DNA of 64,000 nucleotides from Membranipora membranacea (lineage: Eukaryota > Bryozoa > Gymnolaemata > Cheilostomatida > Membraniporidae). The stretch covers positions 8,928,001-8,992,000 of the forward strand of contig OU612068.1 in assembly GCA_914767715.1 (NCBI GenBank). Reading direction: 5' to 3'. This document shows, one piece after another, positions 22,266 through 33,112 of this stretch. The notes beneath the pieces were generated by a model that was not told where the DNA came from, searched no databases, and worked only from the letters and a program-made list of their open reading frames with translations. Each line of letters starts with the position of its first letter. Positions within the stretch are counted from its first letter, which is position 1. Made by a program: the position numbers and the translations under genes.

Positions 22266-22640
22266 CACTATGGTTCCATGGATCGATTATGTAAGGATTT
22301 CGGTAATAATCGCCCCATGGAAATGGCATTAAAGTCAAATTCCGATTGTGACGAATGACTTTTTGAAAGCGAATATCCAAACCGTGTTTATTCGACCCAT
22401 TTCCTAATTGGCGTCGTGGCTGAATGGTTAGCGGCGCTTGCACACAATGCAATCAAAGGGAGGCCGGAGGTTCAAGGCTCAAGGCGGGAGGGAATGCAAT
22501 GAGACGGGAGGCCGGGGTTCAAGTCTCGGCCGCGGTAGATTCTTTTCATCTTTTTCCCATCATGGGAATGGTTAGAATCCACTGGATTCTAACCATTCCA
22601 AATTGGAGTGAACCACAAAATCGACCCATGGAACCATAGT
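22266..22640 (+). mobile_element. TIR element of 375 bp with tRNA-like A and B boxes
   Basis: The ends are CACTATGGTTCCATGGATCG (22266) and its complement (CCCATGGAACCATAGTG ending 22640). Inside, on the plus strand, are an A box (TGGCTGAATGGTTAGCGG at 22417-22434) and two B-box-like segments (GGTTCAAGGCTC at 22469; GGGGTTCAAGTCTC at 22514). A perfect 16-bp-stem hairpin lies at 22565-22599. No coding. It is a non-autonomous element with a pol III-type head, unrelated in sequence to the one at 11287. Confidence 0.7.
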
Positions 22641-22738
22641 GATAGTATACATACATCAGACTTTGAAACAGTTCTCCTGGTTATTTTATCCTGGTCAAGT
22701 AAATTTTTTTTAAACTTACTAACATAATAGTTATCAGC

Positions 22739-22935
22739 TTGAACACTCATCTCTTCTCACTCAAACAAACTTCCCTTGCTCACTCAAATCTGTCGGAGCA
22801 CAAACTTTCAGATTATATTGCTAACAACTACTACCGCCATCCATATGTTGCGATTATCATATCATCAAACAACACAAGACTTCCACAGCCAAGCAGACTA
22901 AGCCCTATTCAAATTAATCCTCCTGTCGTATGTAA
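22739..22935 (+). other. Possible tail-exon relative ending PPVV / GTAAGT
   Basis: An open stretch reads LSEHKLSDYIANNYYRHPYV, then PSRLSPIQINPPVV, and is bounded by an AG and GTAAGT. The end resembles PSYILMTPPVI of the cassette exon and is followed by the same AGGTAAGGATAAAGTTTCTA box at 23048. It could be a diverged paralog. Weak without an alignment. Confidence 0.35.
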
Positions 22936-22977
22936 GTAAATAAATTCTATGTCAATCATTCAAATTGCTATATTATT

Positions 22978-23700
22978 ATGTTACAGATCTGCTGTGACAC
23001 CAGCAGATCACAGCATATCACAACATGTAAATTCAAAATTATATTTGTAGAGGTAAGGATAAAGTTTCTATTAAAATTTTACAAAAAATTTTCCGTTGAA
23101 CCTTTGTTGGTGCATGCTGGACATGAACAAATATTTCAACTGTGGTTTCAACTTACTTATTACATTGTGTTGATTATTGTTTGTGTAAAGGGAGATTTTT
23201 GCAACCAGCGTATGCAATATCGAACACCATTTGCTATAAACAATATTGGATTACCATAGTTTGTGAGCAACTCGCACTGTCTGACTATTCTAGCATGCCT
23301 CTGTGCAGGGATTCTAGTTGTATTCATTTCATTTCTTAGTAATTCCAAGCTTGGATGCAACTTGTCTGAGTCTCACTTGATATTTACACTTGACTGCAGT
23401 CTGACATTCAAAATCTTTGCTTACGACCATTTCATAATATGGTTGCAATCAAGACTATATCAATTTTCTCAGTGTATATAACACTGATAGCAATTACTTT
23501 GTGGGTGAAATGACATTATCCATTAACTTTAATTGTTGAGAGCCATTTACCTTAGGGTCAGACTCAGGCAGAAAGGATTTCTTCATATATCATAGAGCGG
23601 ATATCAAGCCTCAATAAAAACCAACTGCATGCAGATAGCAGTATATCAGCAGAGCTCCATCCCATCTCATGGAAAAACAACCAGTCATAATTAAAAAAAA
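22978..23700 (+). other. AT-rich stretch, no gene supported
   Basis: A hydrophobic frame at 23263-23340 (CLTILACLCAGILVVFISFL) follows an AG acceptor and might be a transmembrane exon, but there is no partner exon or paralog to support it. Confidence 0.3.
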
Positions 23701-23719
23701 AAATTATAATCAACAGCAG

Positions 23720-24715
23720 CAAAAATTGGGGACATTGTTATGAAGGCTTGTCAAGAGATGCTGTCAAAGTCAGTCTATTATGAACTCATCATGACTGAAG
23801 AGAAAAAAGAAGGTAGTATTGTAAGATAGGGGCAATAGTGAACACGAAGCAATCAACAAGAAATATTGCTTTGAAGATGCAGAAAGTGAGAAAGATTGAG
23901 AAGAATATCAGGACAAGCTTACTCAGAAATCAACCAGCATTCCTGACATTCCACCACAAATGACAATAATACATACAGAGGGAACACTCGAATGCCTCGG
24001 GCAAAATCAATGTATTGGAGAAAAAGGTACAGGATCTATCCGATGAAACTACCAGTCTCATTAAAAACTTAAGGCTGATGAATAGGCAGAAAAATCGGCA
24101 ATATGACCCGCTTCAAGAGACTCCCTGCATAGTTCATATGCTGGCACATTACAAAAAAACCACAACATTCCCTGAGAGGTCGCAGTAAAATTGGGCACAC
24201 CAAGATCTCTACAAAAAAGGCGCAATAATGATAAACCATTATTACCCGTATAGATCATTGTCATTGTAGTATAAACAGATGGTGACATCATTGCCAATGA
24301 TGATATCTGGTGGAGAGAGATAAGAGGGCTTGATATTGATCAAAACCGTTGAAAGATTCATCATGAGAAGCACCAACTCCTCTACGTAGTTTGCGTCCAG
24401 TTGTCAGATGAAAGAATGGTTGATTCTGCTCACAAAAAATGGCTTTCTGAACTGTTTGGAAAGTCTTTAGCAAGCAAAGTAATGCAACAGAGCAGCACTG
24501 TACCAAAACCAATAGGAGGTATCAAAGGAGTACCGTTATCTATCGCAGACGACACACTTGTGCAAGGTCAAAGGTTATAAAATAGTAGAGTTAGCAACAG
24601 TACTGCCTATGTAACAATGTTGAGAAGATTAGGCACGACAAATGAGTTTAAAATGCAGCGGACATATCTAAATTTTGTGATGATAAACACTACGAAGCTG
24701 ATTCCCTTTTAGAAT
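23720..24715 (+). pseudogene. Retroelement ORF1-like remnant (copy 2)
   Basis: Reads MKACQEMLSKSVYYELIM at 23740 and LASKVMQQSSTVPKPIGG, then IKGVPLSIADDTLV, at 24470-24560. It continues GYKIVELATVLPM in the next frame. IKGVPL matches VVKGVPL of the copy at 15.5-17.1 kb, and the intervening 24015-24150 DNA matches 17350-17490. Many frame breaks; inactive. Confidence 0.5.
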
Positions 24716-24719
24716 GAGA

Positions 24720-25258
24720 GAACAGGGACAGGGACAGTTTTTTGAACCCATTATTATTGATTATCATTTTCAGTAAGATTTCCGCTACTAGAATTCAATG
24801 GCCAGTAAAAGTGCTAAAAACAATTCCATTGAATTACTTTCTTTTAAATTCATAAACTTTTTTTTATTACCAACCACTGGGGTTTGGGGGGTGGGGAGCT
24901 AACCACAGACTGCCATACATACTGTGTTGTTTGTGTTGGGGAACTCCGCCACCAACATAACTCGCCAAGACATGCTAGGGCCTGATATAATTGTCTTATT
25001 ATATATCAGTTTGGAAACTATGCATATAGTCATATAATAAAAGAAGAGTGATATACATATATACATATATATATATATATATGACAGTGACTAAAACACA
25101 GGTCTACTCAAAAACATACTTGGTCTTTGGCATTGTTTGCCTCCACGTCTCTTAATCAAAAACCCAAGGAGGGACAGACAAACTCAAACATTGCCAGCAA
25201 GGGGTTATCTCCTTGTTGTCAATCAATGACCCAGGTTTTGAAGTGGACCTGTGATTAA
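24720..25258. other. Non-coding; contains AT microsatellite at 25050-25082
   Basis: ACATATATAC/(AT)n tract. No gene on either strand. Confidence 0.6.
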
Positions 25259-25286
25259 CCTGTCTTGACAAGCTTGTCAAGACAGG
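25259..25286. repeat. Perfect 28-bp palindrome (CCTGTCTTGACAAG and its complement)
   Basis: The sequence from 25259 to 25286 equals its own reverse complement with no loop. The same half occurs as a hairpin at 37883-37936 and as a single arm at 56295-56316, so this is a repeat family and not chance. Confidence 0.9.
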
Positions 25287-25397
25287 CTAACCTGTGAGTA
25301 TGATGTGAACTCTTAATTAAAATTTTAGCAAAGAAAGTAAGTAGTTGGACCGGAATCAATCAGTCACTAGTCACTCGAGCCAGGTATCTGAAACCAA

Positions 25398-25534
25398 CTA
25401 TACCACAGGCCTTCTGTAGTTGGTGCAAGTCCAGTGGTCGAGTGCCCAGTGGTTGAGGTCTTGACAACTGGGGCCCTCGACCACTGCTGGACTTGCACCA
25501 ACCAACTACAGAAGCCGAAGGCCTGTGAATTATA
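25398..25534. repeat. Inverted repeat of 137 bp, arms 39-52 nt
   Basis: The left arm (CACAGGCCTTCTGTAGTTGG, then GTGCAAGTCCAGTGGTCGAG) pairs with the right arm (CTCGACCACTGCTGGACTTG, then CACCAACCAACTACAGAAG). Small insertions lie in the right arm. No coding capacity; likely a miniature foldback element. Confidence 0.8.
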
Positions 25535-25539
25535 GCCAA

Positions 25540-26700
25540 TCTCGCTCGCACAACTAGTGGCGATCAGATAGTGATCATATGATTCCCCAGGAACTTGCTT
25601 GGTTGCTGACTTTAAGAATTACACAGCCATTGTCCTATATTGGTTCATTCTCATGCATGTCTTTTTAGCGTGAGGACACAATCCCAACAATACAAGTGGC
25701 GGACATAGTGACAATGTGCATCACTTAACTACTTTGCAGTGTCTCTAATTACAGATTCGGCAATCACTGAAAAGAAAGAAATCTTACCTGATCTTGCTCA
25801 CCATTGTACATGATCAGTATTTTGAATTGTAATGACCAGAAACAGGTGAGTTCTTACGGTTCCTCTCAGCGACTGTTCATTCTGGTGATATCTTACTGAT
25901 CAATGTACGTAAGCATACTCACAGAGATTGAGTGGCAGCATCAATCCAATTTTTAAGTAGCAAGGATTTCACACGCTCTGATTGAGTAACAAACTAACAT
26001 GATGTTGTTGTTATTAGGCATGCTAATTAATGCTGTTGGTAATAATAATGACAGTTACAGAGAACTCTATCAATTGCTAAGGTTGGTTAGTTTCGCAATG
26101 TTGATTATTGCAGCAACTAATGATATGGGTGTTTAAAGAAGTTCATTGCCAAGCTATACCACCACTGCGAAGCTACTCTCCACTGTGTTGCTTGATGAAG
26201 ACTTCGGTGAGACTTCTTCTGGCTATCATAATAAAATGTATTTAATCATGTTAACCTTGAACCACTTGATCAACATGAAACAGAGTTGTCTCTTCATTCA
26301 AAATGAGACTATATCTCATATGTAACTAGAAATATTATTGCAGCGCTTTGGTTTGATATTATTGCTCGATTTAACAAACGTATATGCAAGGGAATGAAAA
26401 AATATCTGAGCTGTTTCTGAATAGGTTTCAGTGGGGGTTATTGAGCCAGGTTTTCCATGGCTCCTTCGATCTTTCAATGAGTCTTACTCCTATATTTACT
26501 CACTGAGAATAAAATAATCACTGAAATGAGAAAATAACTCATCTGAAAGGGCTCATTATGTAAGAAAACCAATAAATGATTTTCTGCAGTTTTTTTATCA
26601 CTGAATATCCTTCCAGATTTGATGCGATGTGCAACAATCAGCATAACATACCGTCTCACAGAGTGGTACTTTATTGTCAGATGAGGAGGGACAGACATGG
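25540..26700. other. Non-coding stretch between the palindromes and the second tail-exon array
   Basis: A segment at 25750-25900 (AACAGGTGAGTTCTTAC with an upstream AT-rich stretch) resembles 38195-38260 (AACAGGTAAGTATGGAATCTTG). It may be a repeated 5' exon/donor, but the similarity is short. No domain or motif seen. Confidence 0.35.
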
Positions 26701-27941
26701 GGCGATATAATTAGTGTTGTGTCTACAGTAAGATTCATGTTGCCACTGTCGGTACTTACAAGTTCTACTTATGAGAGAGACCCACTTCATCTTAGGAAAA
26801 AGTAAGTTTAAACTGTATGGGATTGTAGCCATGGGCTCGTTGGTTCAGTGAGGTTATGACTCTTTACGCATGGTGGAAATGCGAGCCTATTCACAGAGAG
26901 ACGTATTATAGTGACATGCCATAGTTCTCCTTTTTTGTAAACTAATGATCTGATTTAACACTTTTGTCAATTTGGCTCAGCCGAATGAAATTTATATGAA
27001 ATTTATTGGAAGCTGCAAATATTGTGTGTCTTCTCTTAATCGCTTTCCTAAAAAAACAGAAATTTTATAATGATTATTTCCAAACCTTTGAGCACTCTTT
27101 CAAATATTTTTTAGTAGCATGAGAAAAACGGTAGATGTATAATAATCTACACAGTAACAAGACAGATCAGTAGCAGCAGGGCTGCAGAAACCCAGCACAT
27201 AACGACAACTTCTTACCCATCATCACCAATACAAACAGGAAAAAGATGCCATTCCCCTCCCACTGATCGGTTGGTACACGCCCCTCTTGTTTTATCTTCC
27301 TCTGTGTTTTTCTCCTTTTTTGCTAATCCTGAAGTATCATCCAAAATGTGCTGTGAGGTTAGAGAAAGCTAAGAATCATACAAATCTTGAGATGGCCCTT
27401 TGTGCTGGCCCATAAGCATTGCATCATTACAAAATTATTGTAAAGGTCTGTTTCGTCCTTCTTTCAGGTTTTGAGAGAAAGCAAAGAATACCAAAGAGTC
27501 AATCAGGAGAGGATCTGAATATAATGATGGGCTCAATAATTACCACTGAAACAATTATATGACCAACATCCTTACATAAGGCAGTGATGTTTCCTTAAGA
27601 GCCCGCGAGCATTGTCAGACATGGGCCTCCATGGTAAATGTTGTCAGTTTTTGTACTTATAAGTTATACTTATCCCAAATGCAAGAGGAGACAGTCTATC
27701 TTGGCAAAACATAAGTTTAATCTGTATGTAATTATAGCTCTGAGCTTGTAGGCTCAGTGAAGATGTTATGTCCTGTATGTATATTGACAAGGGCATTCCT
27801 CTCCTCAAATAGCCATTTCACATGTTTATACTCTAATTTTAAACTTAATCAGCAGAGTTAACCCCATAGTGATAAGATGTACCAAAGATAATTCTGGTAG
27901 TATTTTCCAAACTTTGACAATGCTCATTATTTTTACTGTAG

Positions 27942-28091
27942 CAAGGGAAAGTCGGAGGGATACGAAATAATTCCAATGTCAAAAGATCGATCAGTTGTGA
28001 TAGATCCACAGAATCTCAGCACAGAGAATCCATCAATGATCATCAAAACAAGCAGGAAAAAAGCAGACCCCAGACACACCCTGTTTGGCTG
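27942..28091 (+). CDS. Tail-like exon, array unit II, open frame with YEIIPM
   Basis: Bounded by TTTACTGTAG and GGCTG/GTAATG. Open over 150 nt as GKSEGYEIIPMSKDRSVVID, then NLSTENPSMIIKTSRKK, ending HTLFGW. YEII fits a YxxI tyrosine motif, and the exon is polar with no hydrophobic span, as expected for a cytoplasmic segment. Homologous DNA in units I and III has stops. The next exon in its own unit (28444) is frameshifted, so a full reading is not available. Confidence 0.4.
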
Positions 28092-29556
28092 GTAATGGCT
28101 AATGGCCCCTGATTGTTCCGTCTGCTCCAACTTTTATATGTTACAGTTAATCTTTTTTTCCAAACTTTCTTCAAGTTGAATTTGAGTTTCTTGGCTGCAA
28201 TGCAAGGTCATGACAGTTGAACATTCATAAGCATGTTTTCCTTGCTTTGTTGAAAATTAGTTGACTGGTCTTGATGAATTAGCCTAGTTGTGCTGTAATA
28301 TGATACTAAAGCATGGTCAAAATAAAGCTCCCAGCACGAGAGCCATCTCAATGATGTAGAAACTTAATTATTGAGATGGCCCTCGTGCTGGGCGTCCCGG
28401 CAATAAGAAAATATTATAAAGGTCTGTTTCATTCTTCTTTCAGGATTTGAGGAGAAAATAAAGAATACCAGGGAGTCAATAAGAGGCGATCTGAGTATTA
28501 TGATGGTTTCATAACTACCATCCAATGTTTCATGATATACTATCCATCGCATCAGTTAATAGACAAGACCGCAGGTAAGGATGTCTTGTTTCCTCAAGAG
28601 CATATAATAATAGTCATTGTGTTTATATATGGTGAAGGTTGCCACTGACAGTACTTATAAATTATACTTATTCCAGATTCAAGAGAGAAAGTCCAATTTG
28701 GCAATAGATCAGTTTAAACTAAATTGAATTATAGCCCTGAGCTTGTAGGCGCAGTGATGTATTTATGCCCTACATGCATGTTGACAGGGACAACCCTCAC
28801 CTCAAATGGCCATTGAGTTGTGAAAATATGACAAGCCTCTTCAGTATTTTAGATAGGAACGATAAAAACCCGCGAACTGACTAGATAAGTAATTTAGCAT
28901 AACTCGCTATAAGGCGCCCCGTGGTACTAGATAGTGCTAGAGGTAAGATAGGAATACTACAAAATATGAGGCTCAAAGGCCAGGTTAGAGTTGGTAAATC
29001 TTACAAGTTATAACACAGTACTGTGTTATTGAATAACTGAGCCTTGTCACATTGCTCCAGAAAAAATGAGTTTTTTTAGGTTTAAAAACTCTGTATATTC
29101 TAATTATTTTTGTTTATGACAGTCTTGCGAATTAAATCAGAAGAATTAAGCCACAGTGATTAGATGCGGCAAATAAATGTCAGTGTGTGTTCATAAAAAG
29201 CAATGTTCATAATATTTTCAAACCTTTGACAACGCTGGCAATCCTTTTGTTGTCGCATCTGAAAAATCGGAGGCTTCTAAATAATCCGAACACCGTGAGA
29301 TAAATCGGTTGCGATAAATCCATCAAATCTCTGCCCGGAGAATCCACCAATCATCACACAAAAACAAGCAGGAAAAAATCAAAACCCAGACATCCACTGT
29401 TCGGTTGGTTATCGCGCCTTTTGTTGTGTCTGCTTCACCTCTTTAGGCTACAAATTAATCTCGTACAGTGAATTATTAATATGTTATCATGTTGCCCCTT
29501 TATCCCAATCATCTTCACATTGAAGTTTGATTATTTATGTTCTGTAATCGTTTTAG

Positions 29557-29645
29557 GATCTGAGGAGAAATCAAAGAATACCAGAGATTCCATCAGAAGA
29601 AGATCTGATGATCTAGATGGTGATGGGTTCGAGAACTACCTGTGA
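29557..29645 (+). CDS. Terminal tail-like exon, array unit III
   Basis: After TCGTTTTAG the exon reads SEEKSKNTRDSIRRRSDDL, then DGDGFENYL and a TGA stop at 29643-29645. Paralogous exons at 27468 and 28444 begin alike (GFERKQRIPK; FEEKIKNTRESIRGD) but lose frame. It is basic then acidic, ending in an aromatic/leucine tail. Likely the 3'-terminal coding exon of a duplicated gene; function unknown. Confidence 0.4.
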
Positions 29646-30139
29646 CTGTATTATGATGAGCTGTCCAAGACATCAGTCGAAAAACTAACATCTGTAACTA
29701 AGAGACTTGGTTCCTTGATGAGAGCATGTTGGCATGCAGTATTGTAACAAGTTAAAGTGAACACATCTTCCTGACTTGATGGAAGTATGATTCGGTTATC
29801 ACCAACAGTGCAGAGTCTGAGCATTAACACTATGTTGTTACCAGATTGGTCTTAGCTGATAATCATCATGAACAAAATTGTGCCGACAGTTTGGAGTAAT
29901 GAAGTTTGAGATTGGAGCAGGAAATCTTAAAAATTTGCTGATTTTTCCCTGTGTCCTTCTATTTCCCTTGCAATAGTAAATTCTTTTGTTTTCAGTCTAG
30001 AACAGAGTTGACAGCTACTAGCAACCTAATTGTACTAAACTTACAAGGTGAAGGGAGAGAGGGATTTATCAAGCGAGACTGGAACATTATGTAAGACAAT
30101 CCTTCGCATCGCAATGATTTGTGTAACACAGTCTCTCTG

Positions 30140-30290
30140 TTTAATGTTTCAGATCTTTAGCAACACTTTTTCTTATGGGAGAAAAGTTAAATGCGCAATG
30201 AGGGGATACAAAACGGTCTTGCTTATGCAGTGTAAGCTGGTTAATTTGACTCCTGTATATACAGAAATTCCTATCAATTCAGACACCTGA
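30140..30290 (+). CDS. Possible terminal exon ending TPVYTEIPINSDT
   Basis: A pyrimidine-rich acceptor (TTAATGTTTCAG at about 30151) precedes an open run reading IFSNTFSYGRKVKCAMRGYK, then NLTPVYTEIPINSDT and TGA at 30288-30290. The C-terminal YTEI is a YxxI motif close to the end. It lies just behind the tail-exon array. No paralog was found in the window, so it may be a free-standing exon of the same gene family or chance. Confidence 0.35.
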
Positions 30291-30299
30291 ATGTGGTCC

Positions 30300-31960
30300 A
30301 AGCTCAGCCGATGGCTTTTAGACCCTGTTAATTCGAAGTTGTAACTGTAATTTGAAGTTGTCTTCTCTGACTAAGGAAGAAAGTAACTCTAAATTCAGTT
30401 TTATTTCTATTACCACTTGCATATCACAACACGGCAAATAGAATGATTTTTTTTGTTGAAAATAAAGTCTGCCTGTCAAACCCCTGGGTTACGCCCACAT
30501 CGTTGAAAATTCCCCGAGTAAAAAAAGATCATAATTAGAAACAATTTCTTTTGTCCCCTGGACTGACTTGAGCTGCACTAGACTGATGCGATTCTTTATA
30601 AATAAAAGTGGCTTTTATTTTCTATTCTATTTTAGGTCAATCAACATAGTTCTCAGATGCTTTGTACCATTCTTGGACGCTTCAACAAAATTCAGCTCTA
30701 CAATTCTGGATGCGCAAAACTTCTGCAGAAGCTGCAACTCTCACCATCTGAGAGTTACATTGTTGGGTGAGGGTATCAAGAGTCAAGCAATCTTGACAGA
30801 TTTCATAATTTTTGTAGAGTTTAATTTTGTGTTTGAGACCTTTGACTTAGTAAAAGGAATGTAACACAAACATCCTGCCTCTCTACATATAAAGCCGTTT
30901 CCCTGCCAGAATCGAGTTTCACCTGAAACCTGATTTTGCTATCAACAAGATTGTCTAAATTTGTTTCGGCCAAAGAATGAACCATCGTAAATGTTCTGAC
31001 AACTATTGTGTATGGTCCGATGTATGAAGAGTGACTTTTAAGGCAGGGTATATGGAGGTGTGTGAATTCATTGACTTTAAAGGAATGAGTCAAAAAATGG
31101 GCAGTGACTATCATGACAAGATTTGTGTTAAATAGCTTCTAAGTCAAAAGACAAAATGTCACAATGGACTGATTAAGACTGACAATATAGGATCACATAA
31201 GTCCAATCAACAATACTGTTATAGTCAATGGCAGAAAAAACATATTCTTTATTCATCCCACCCTAGCCTATCGATTGTATTGCAATTTTTAGTTGACCAA
31301 ATTATTTAGTAAGAGCAGTAGTTGAGTCCCCGTTCACTTGAAGGACATAACTCTATACTCTAACTTTATACTCGACTTGGTGGTCTGAACCTTCTCGAAT
31401 CAGTTTATGTATAATGCAAATTGTTTTTGTGTTGTTAACATGTATTGTTAGCCAGAATTATGTAAGATAATCTTGAAATGATTGAGGTTGATATCAGTAT
31501 GCATTAGGGCTTTGCAGTCTTTTGTGACCCGTCCTTTGGTATGTTGATATTACCCTCTGTCTTATAGGGTACGATTTAATAGGTTATAAAACCTCTGAGC
31601 ATCATTATCTCGTATTATATATATAACATGGTCTGCGAAGTGTGCTGAGGTGATATCGAGATCATCATAGCACATGTACTCGGATATCAAGCAGGCAGCT
31701 GAAGTGCCGAGCCATTCTATGTACATTTCTATAAAATAATAATTTAATAATCAACAGTGTTCCATTTAGTACATACACCTATCAATGTGATTACTCTTAC
31801 ATAAACTGAACTGAAAAAGTTGTGTACTTATATTCATAGTGTAATGATTTTAGCGATTATAGTAAATCAATCATACAGTTGGTAAAAAATGTAATTATCT
31901 GCCTCTACACTTATGGTACACACAAGCCCAATGATCACCAAAGGTCATGTAAAGCTATTC
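30300..31960. other. Stretch without a supported gene
   Basis: Frames at 30568-30864 (+) and 30821-31114 (-) overlap. The minus one (FTHLHIPCLKSHSSYIGPYT...) has a protein-like composition, but no splice partner, domain motif or repeat supports it. Confidence 0.35.
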
Positions 31961-32924
31961 CTGAAATACAAGTAATTATGTCCCTCTTAATTAGAGTATT
32001 CATTTTTGTGTTTTATGGATTGATAATTAAATAAAAGAAAAACGAAAGGCTCACTTTCAATACAGGTTTACAGGTAGAGCAGGTCATTAGTATTGTTGCA
32101 TATTTAATGTCCTGATAGTCAGCTTCAAGTGAAGTTTGACCGTTTTTGCTCCTCGGCTAATTCCGAGCCACGATGCTTCAACCTGTGGCGTCATAGTTTC
32201 TGAGAAAGGGGGAGAAGTTACAAGTCACCGCTGCAGAGGAGCTGCCCTAGCTTATTGGGTGGCCTACTAGGAAGGTTGGGGCTCTGCTATTTGAGGAAAG
32301 CAAGGTGGTGTTGGAGCAAGCAGAAAAGGAATATCCCGTAGCTGAGGCACTAGCTCACCAGCTGCTGTGGTCCTTCCGCCAGCGGTGTTACAAGGAAGAT
32401 GCACCACGCATTTCCACAGAGAACACGGGCATTTAGGAAATCGGCTACTCAGAGAACCTCTGTAATAAATTGGTTAATAATATAAACAACGACGCATCAA
32501 ATTGTAATCAATCTGCAGTGACCAATTGCCATAAAAAATCACAGACACATAAACTCCATTGTGTACAGTAATAGTGTGAGATTGCTCCACAATGAATATT
32601 GATTTACTTGGTTGGGTTACAGCAGGGGCTAATTTGAGTATTGATAAGTGGCTGCTGAATCTGGCTAACACTCGGCTAAATGTTTGCTGAATCTTAATTG
32701 AAACCTGCCCAAACTGCTCAGAGAGAGTCAGTGCATGCAGGATACCTGCTGCTCAGAGAGAACCCATTTCCTTAGAAGGCTTCAGCAGACAGTAAGGATG
32801 GAAAACATCTCACAAAACAGCATTGTTTGCTTAGCGCACATGAGTGGTGTCACAACAATACAGAATGGGTGCTGATTACATTAGTTTGCCTAGTTTGGTT
32901 CTTAAAAGCCAGCAGCAGGAGACC

Positions 32925-33112
32925 AGGGACCCAGTTACTACGCCCCAGTTACTACTACCCAGTTACTACGACCCAGTTACTACGACCCAGTTACTACGAC
33001 CCAGTTACTACGACCCAGTTACTACGACCCAGTTACTACGACCCAGTTACTACGACCCAGTTACTACGACCCAGTTACTACGACCCAGTTACTACGACCC
33101 AGTTACTACGAC
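32925..33112 (+). repeat. 14-bp minisatellite CCCAGTTACTACGA, about 13 copies
   Basis: Nearly perfect tandem copies of a 14-bp unit. Other array units contain only two or three degenerate copies at the equivalent place (35050-35075, 35865-35890), so this is a local expansion. Because 14 is not a multiple of three, every forward frame reads the same 14-residue cycle (PSYYDPVTTTQLLR) and stays open. The open frames here are therefore not evidence of coding. Confidence 0.95.

Larger units (their letters stand above)
26700..29700 (+). repeat. Tandem array, three units of 0.9-1.1 kb, with tail-like exon pairs
   Basis: Units start with a shared block (TTGCCACTGTCGGTACTTAC at 26738; TTGTCAGTTTTTGTACTTAT at 27643; TTGCCACTGACAGTACTTAT at 28638). 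It runs into GCCxTGAGCTTGTAGGCTCAGTGA. Each unit then has a first exon-like segment (about 27125, 27942, 29262) and a second one after a pyrimidine-rich acceptor (27468, 28444, 29557). The units diverge by many small indels, so most frames are broken. The direct-repeat structure itself is clear by eye. Confidence 0.7.

Noticed and set aside
22400-22540. A functional tRNA gene
   Set aside because: The A box and B boxes are present but the acceptor stem and anticodon arm do not close cleanly, a second B box follows, and it sits inside inverted repeats; a tRNA-derived element is likelier.
30821-31114. Minus-strand frame FTHLHIPCLKSHSSYIGPYT as an Ig-like ectodomain
   Set aside because: There is no cysteine pair or YxC motif, no flanking splice sites in phase and no paralog.
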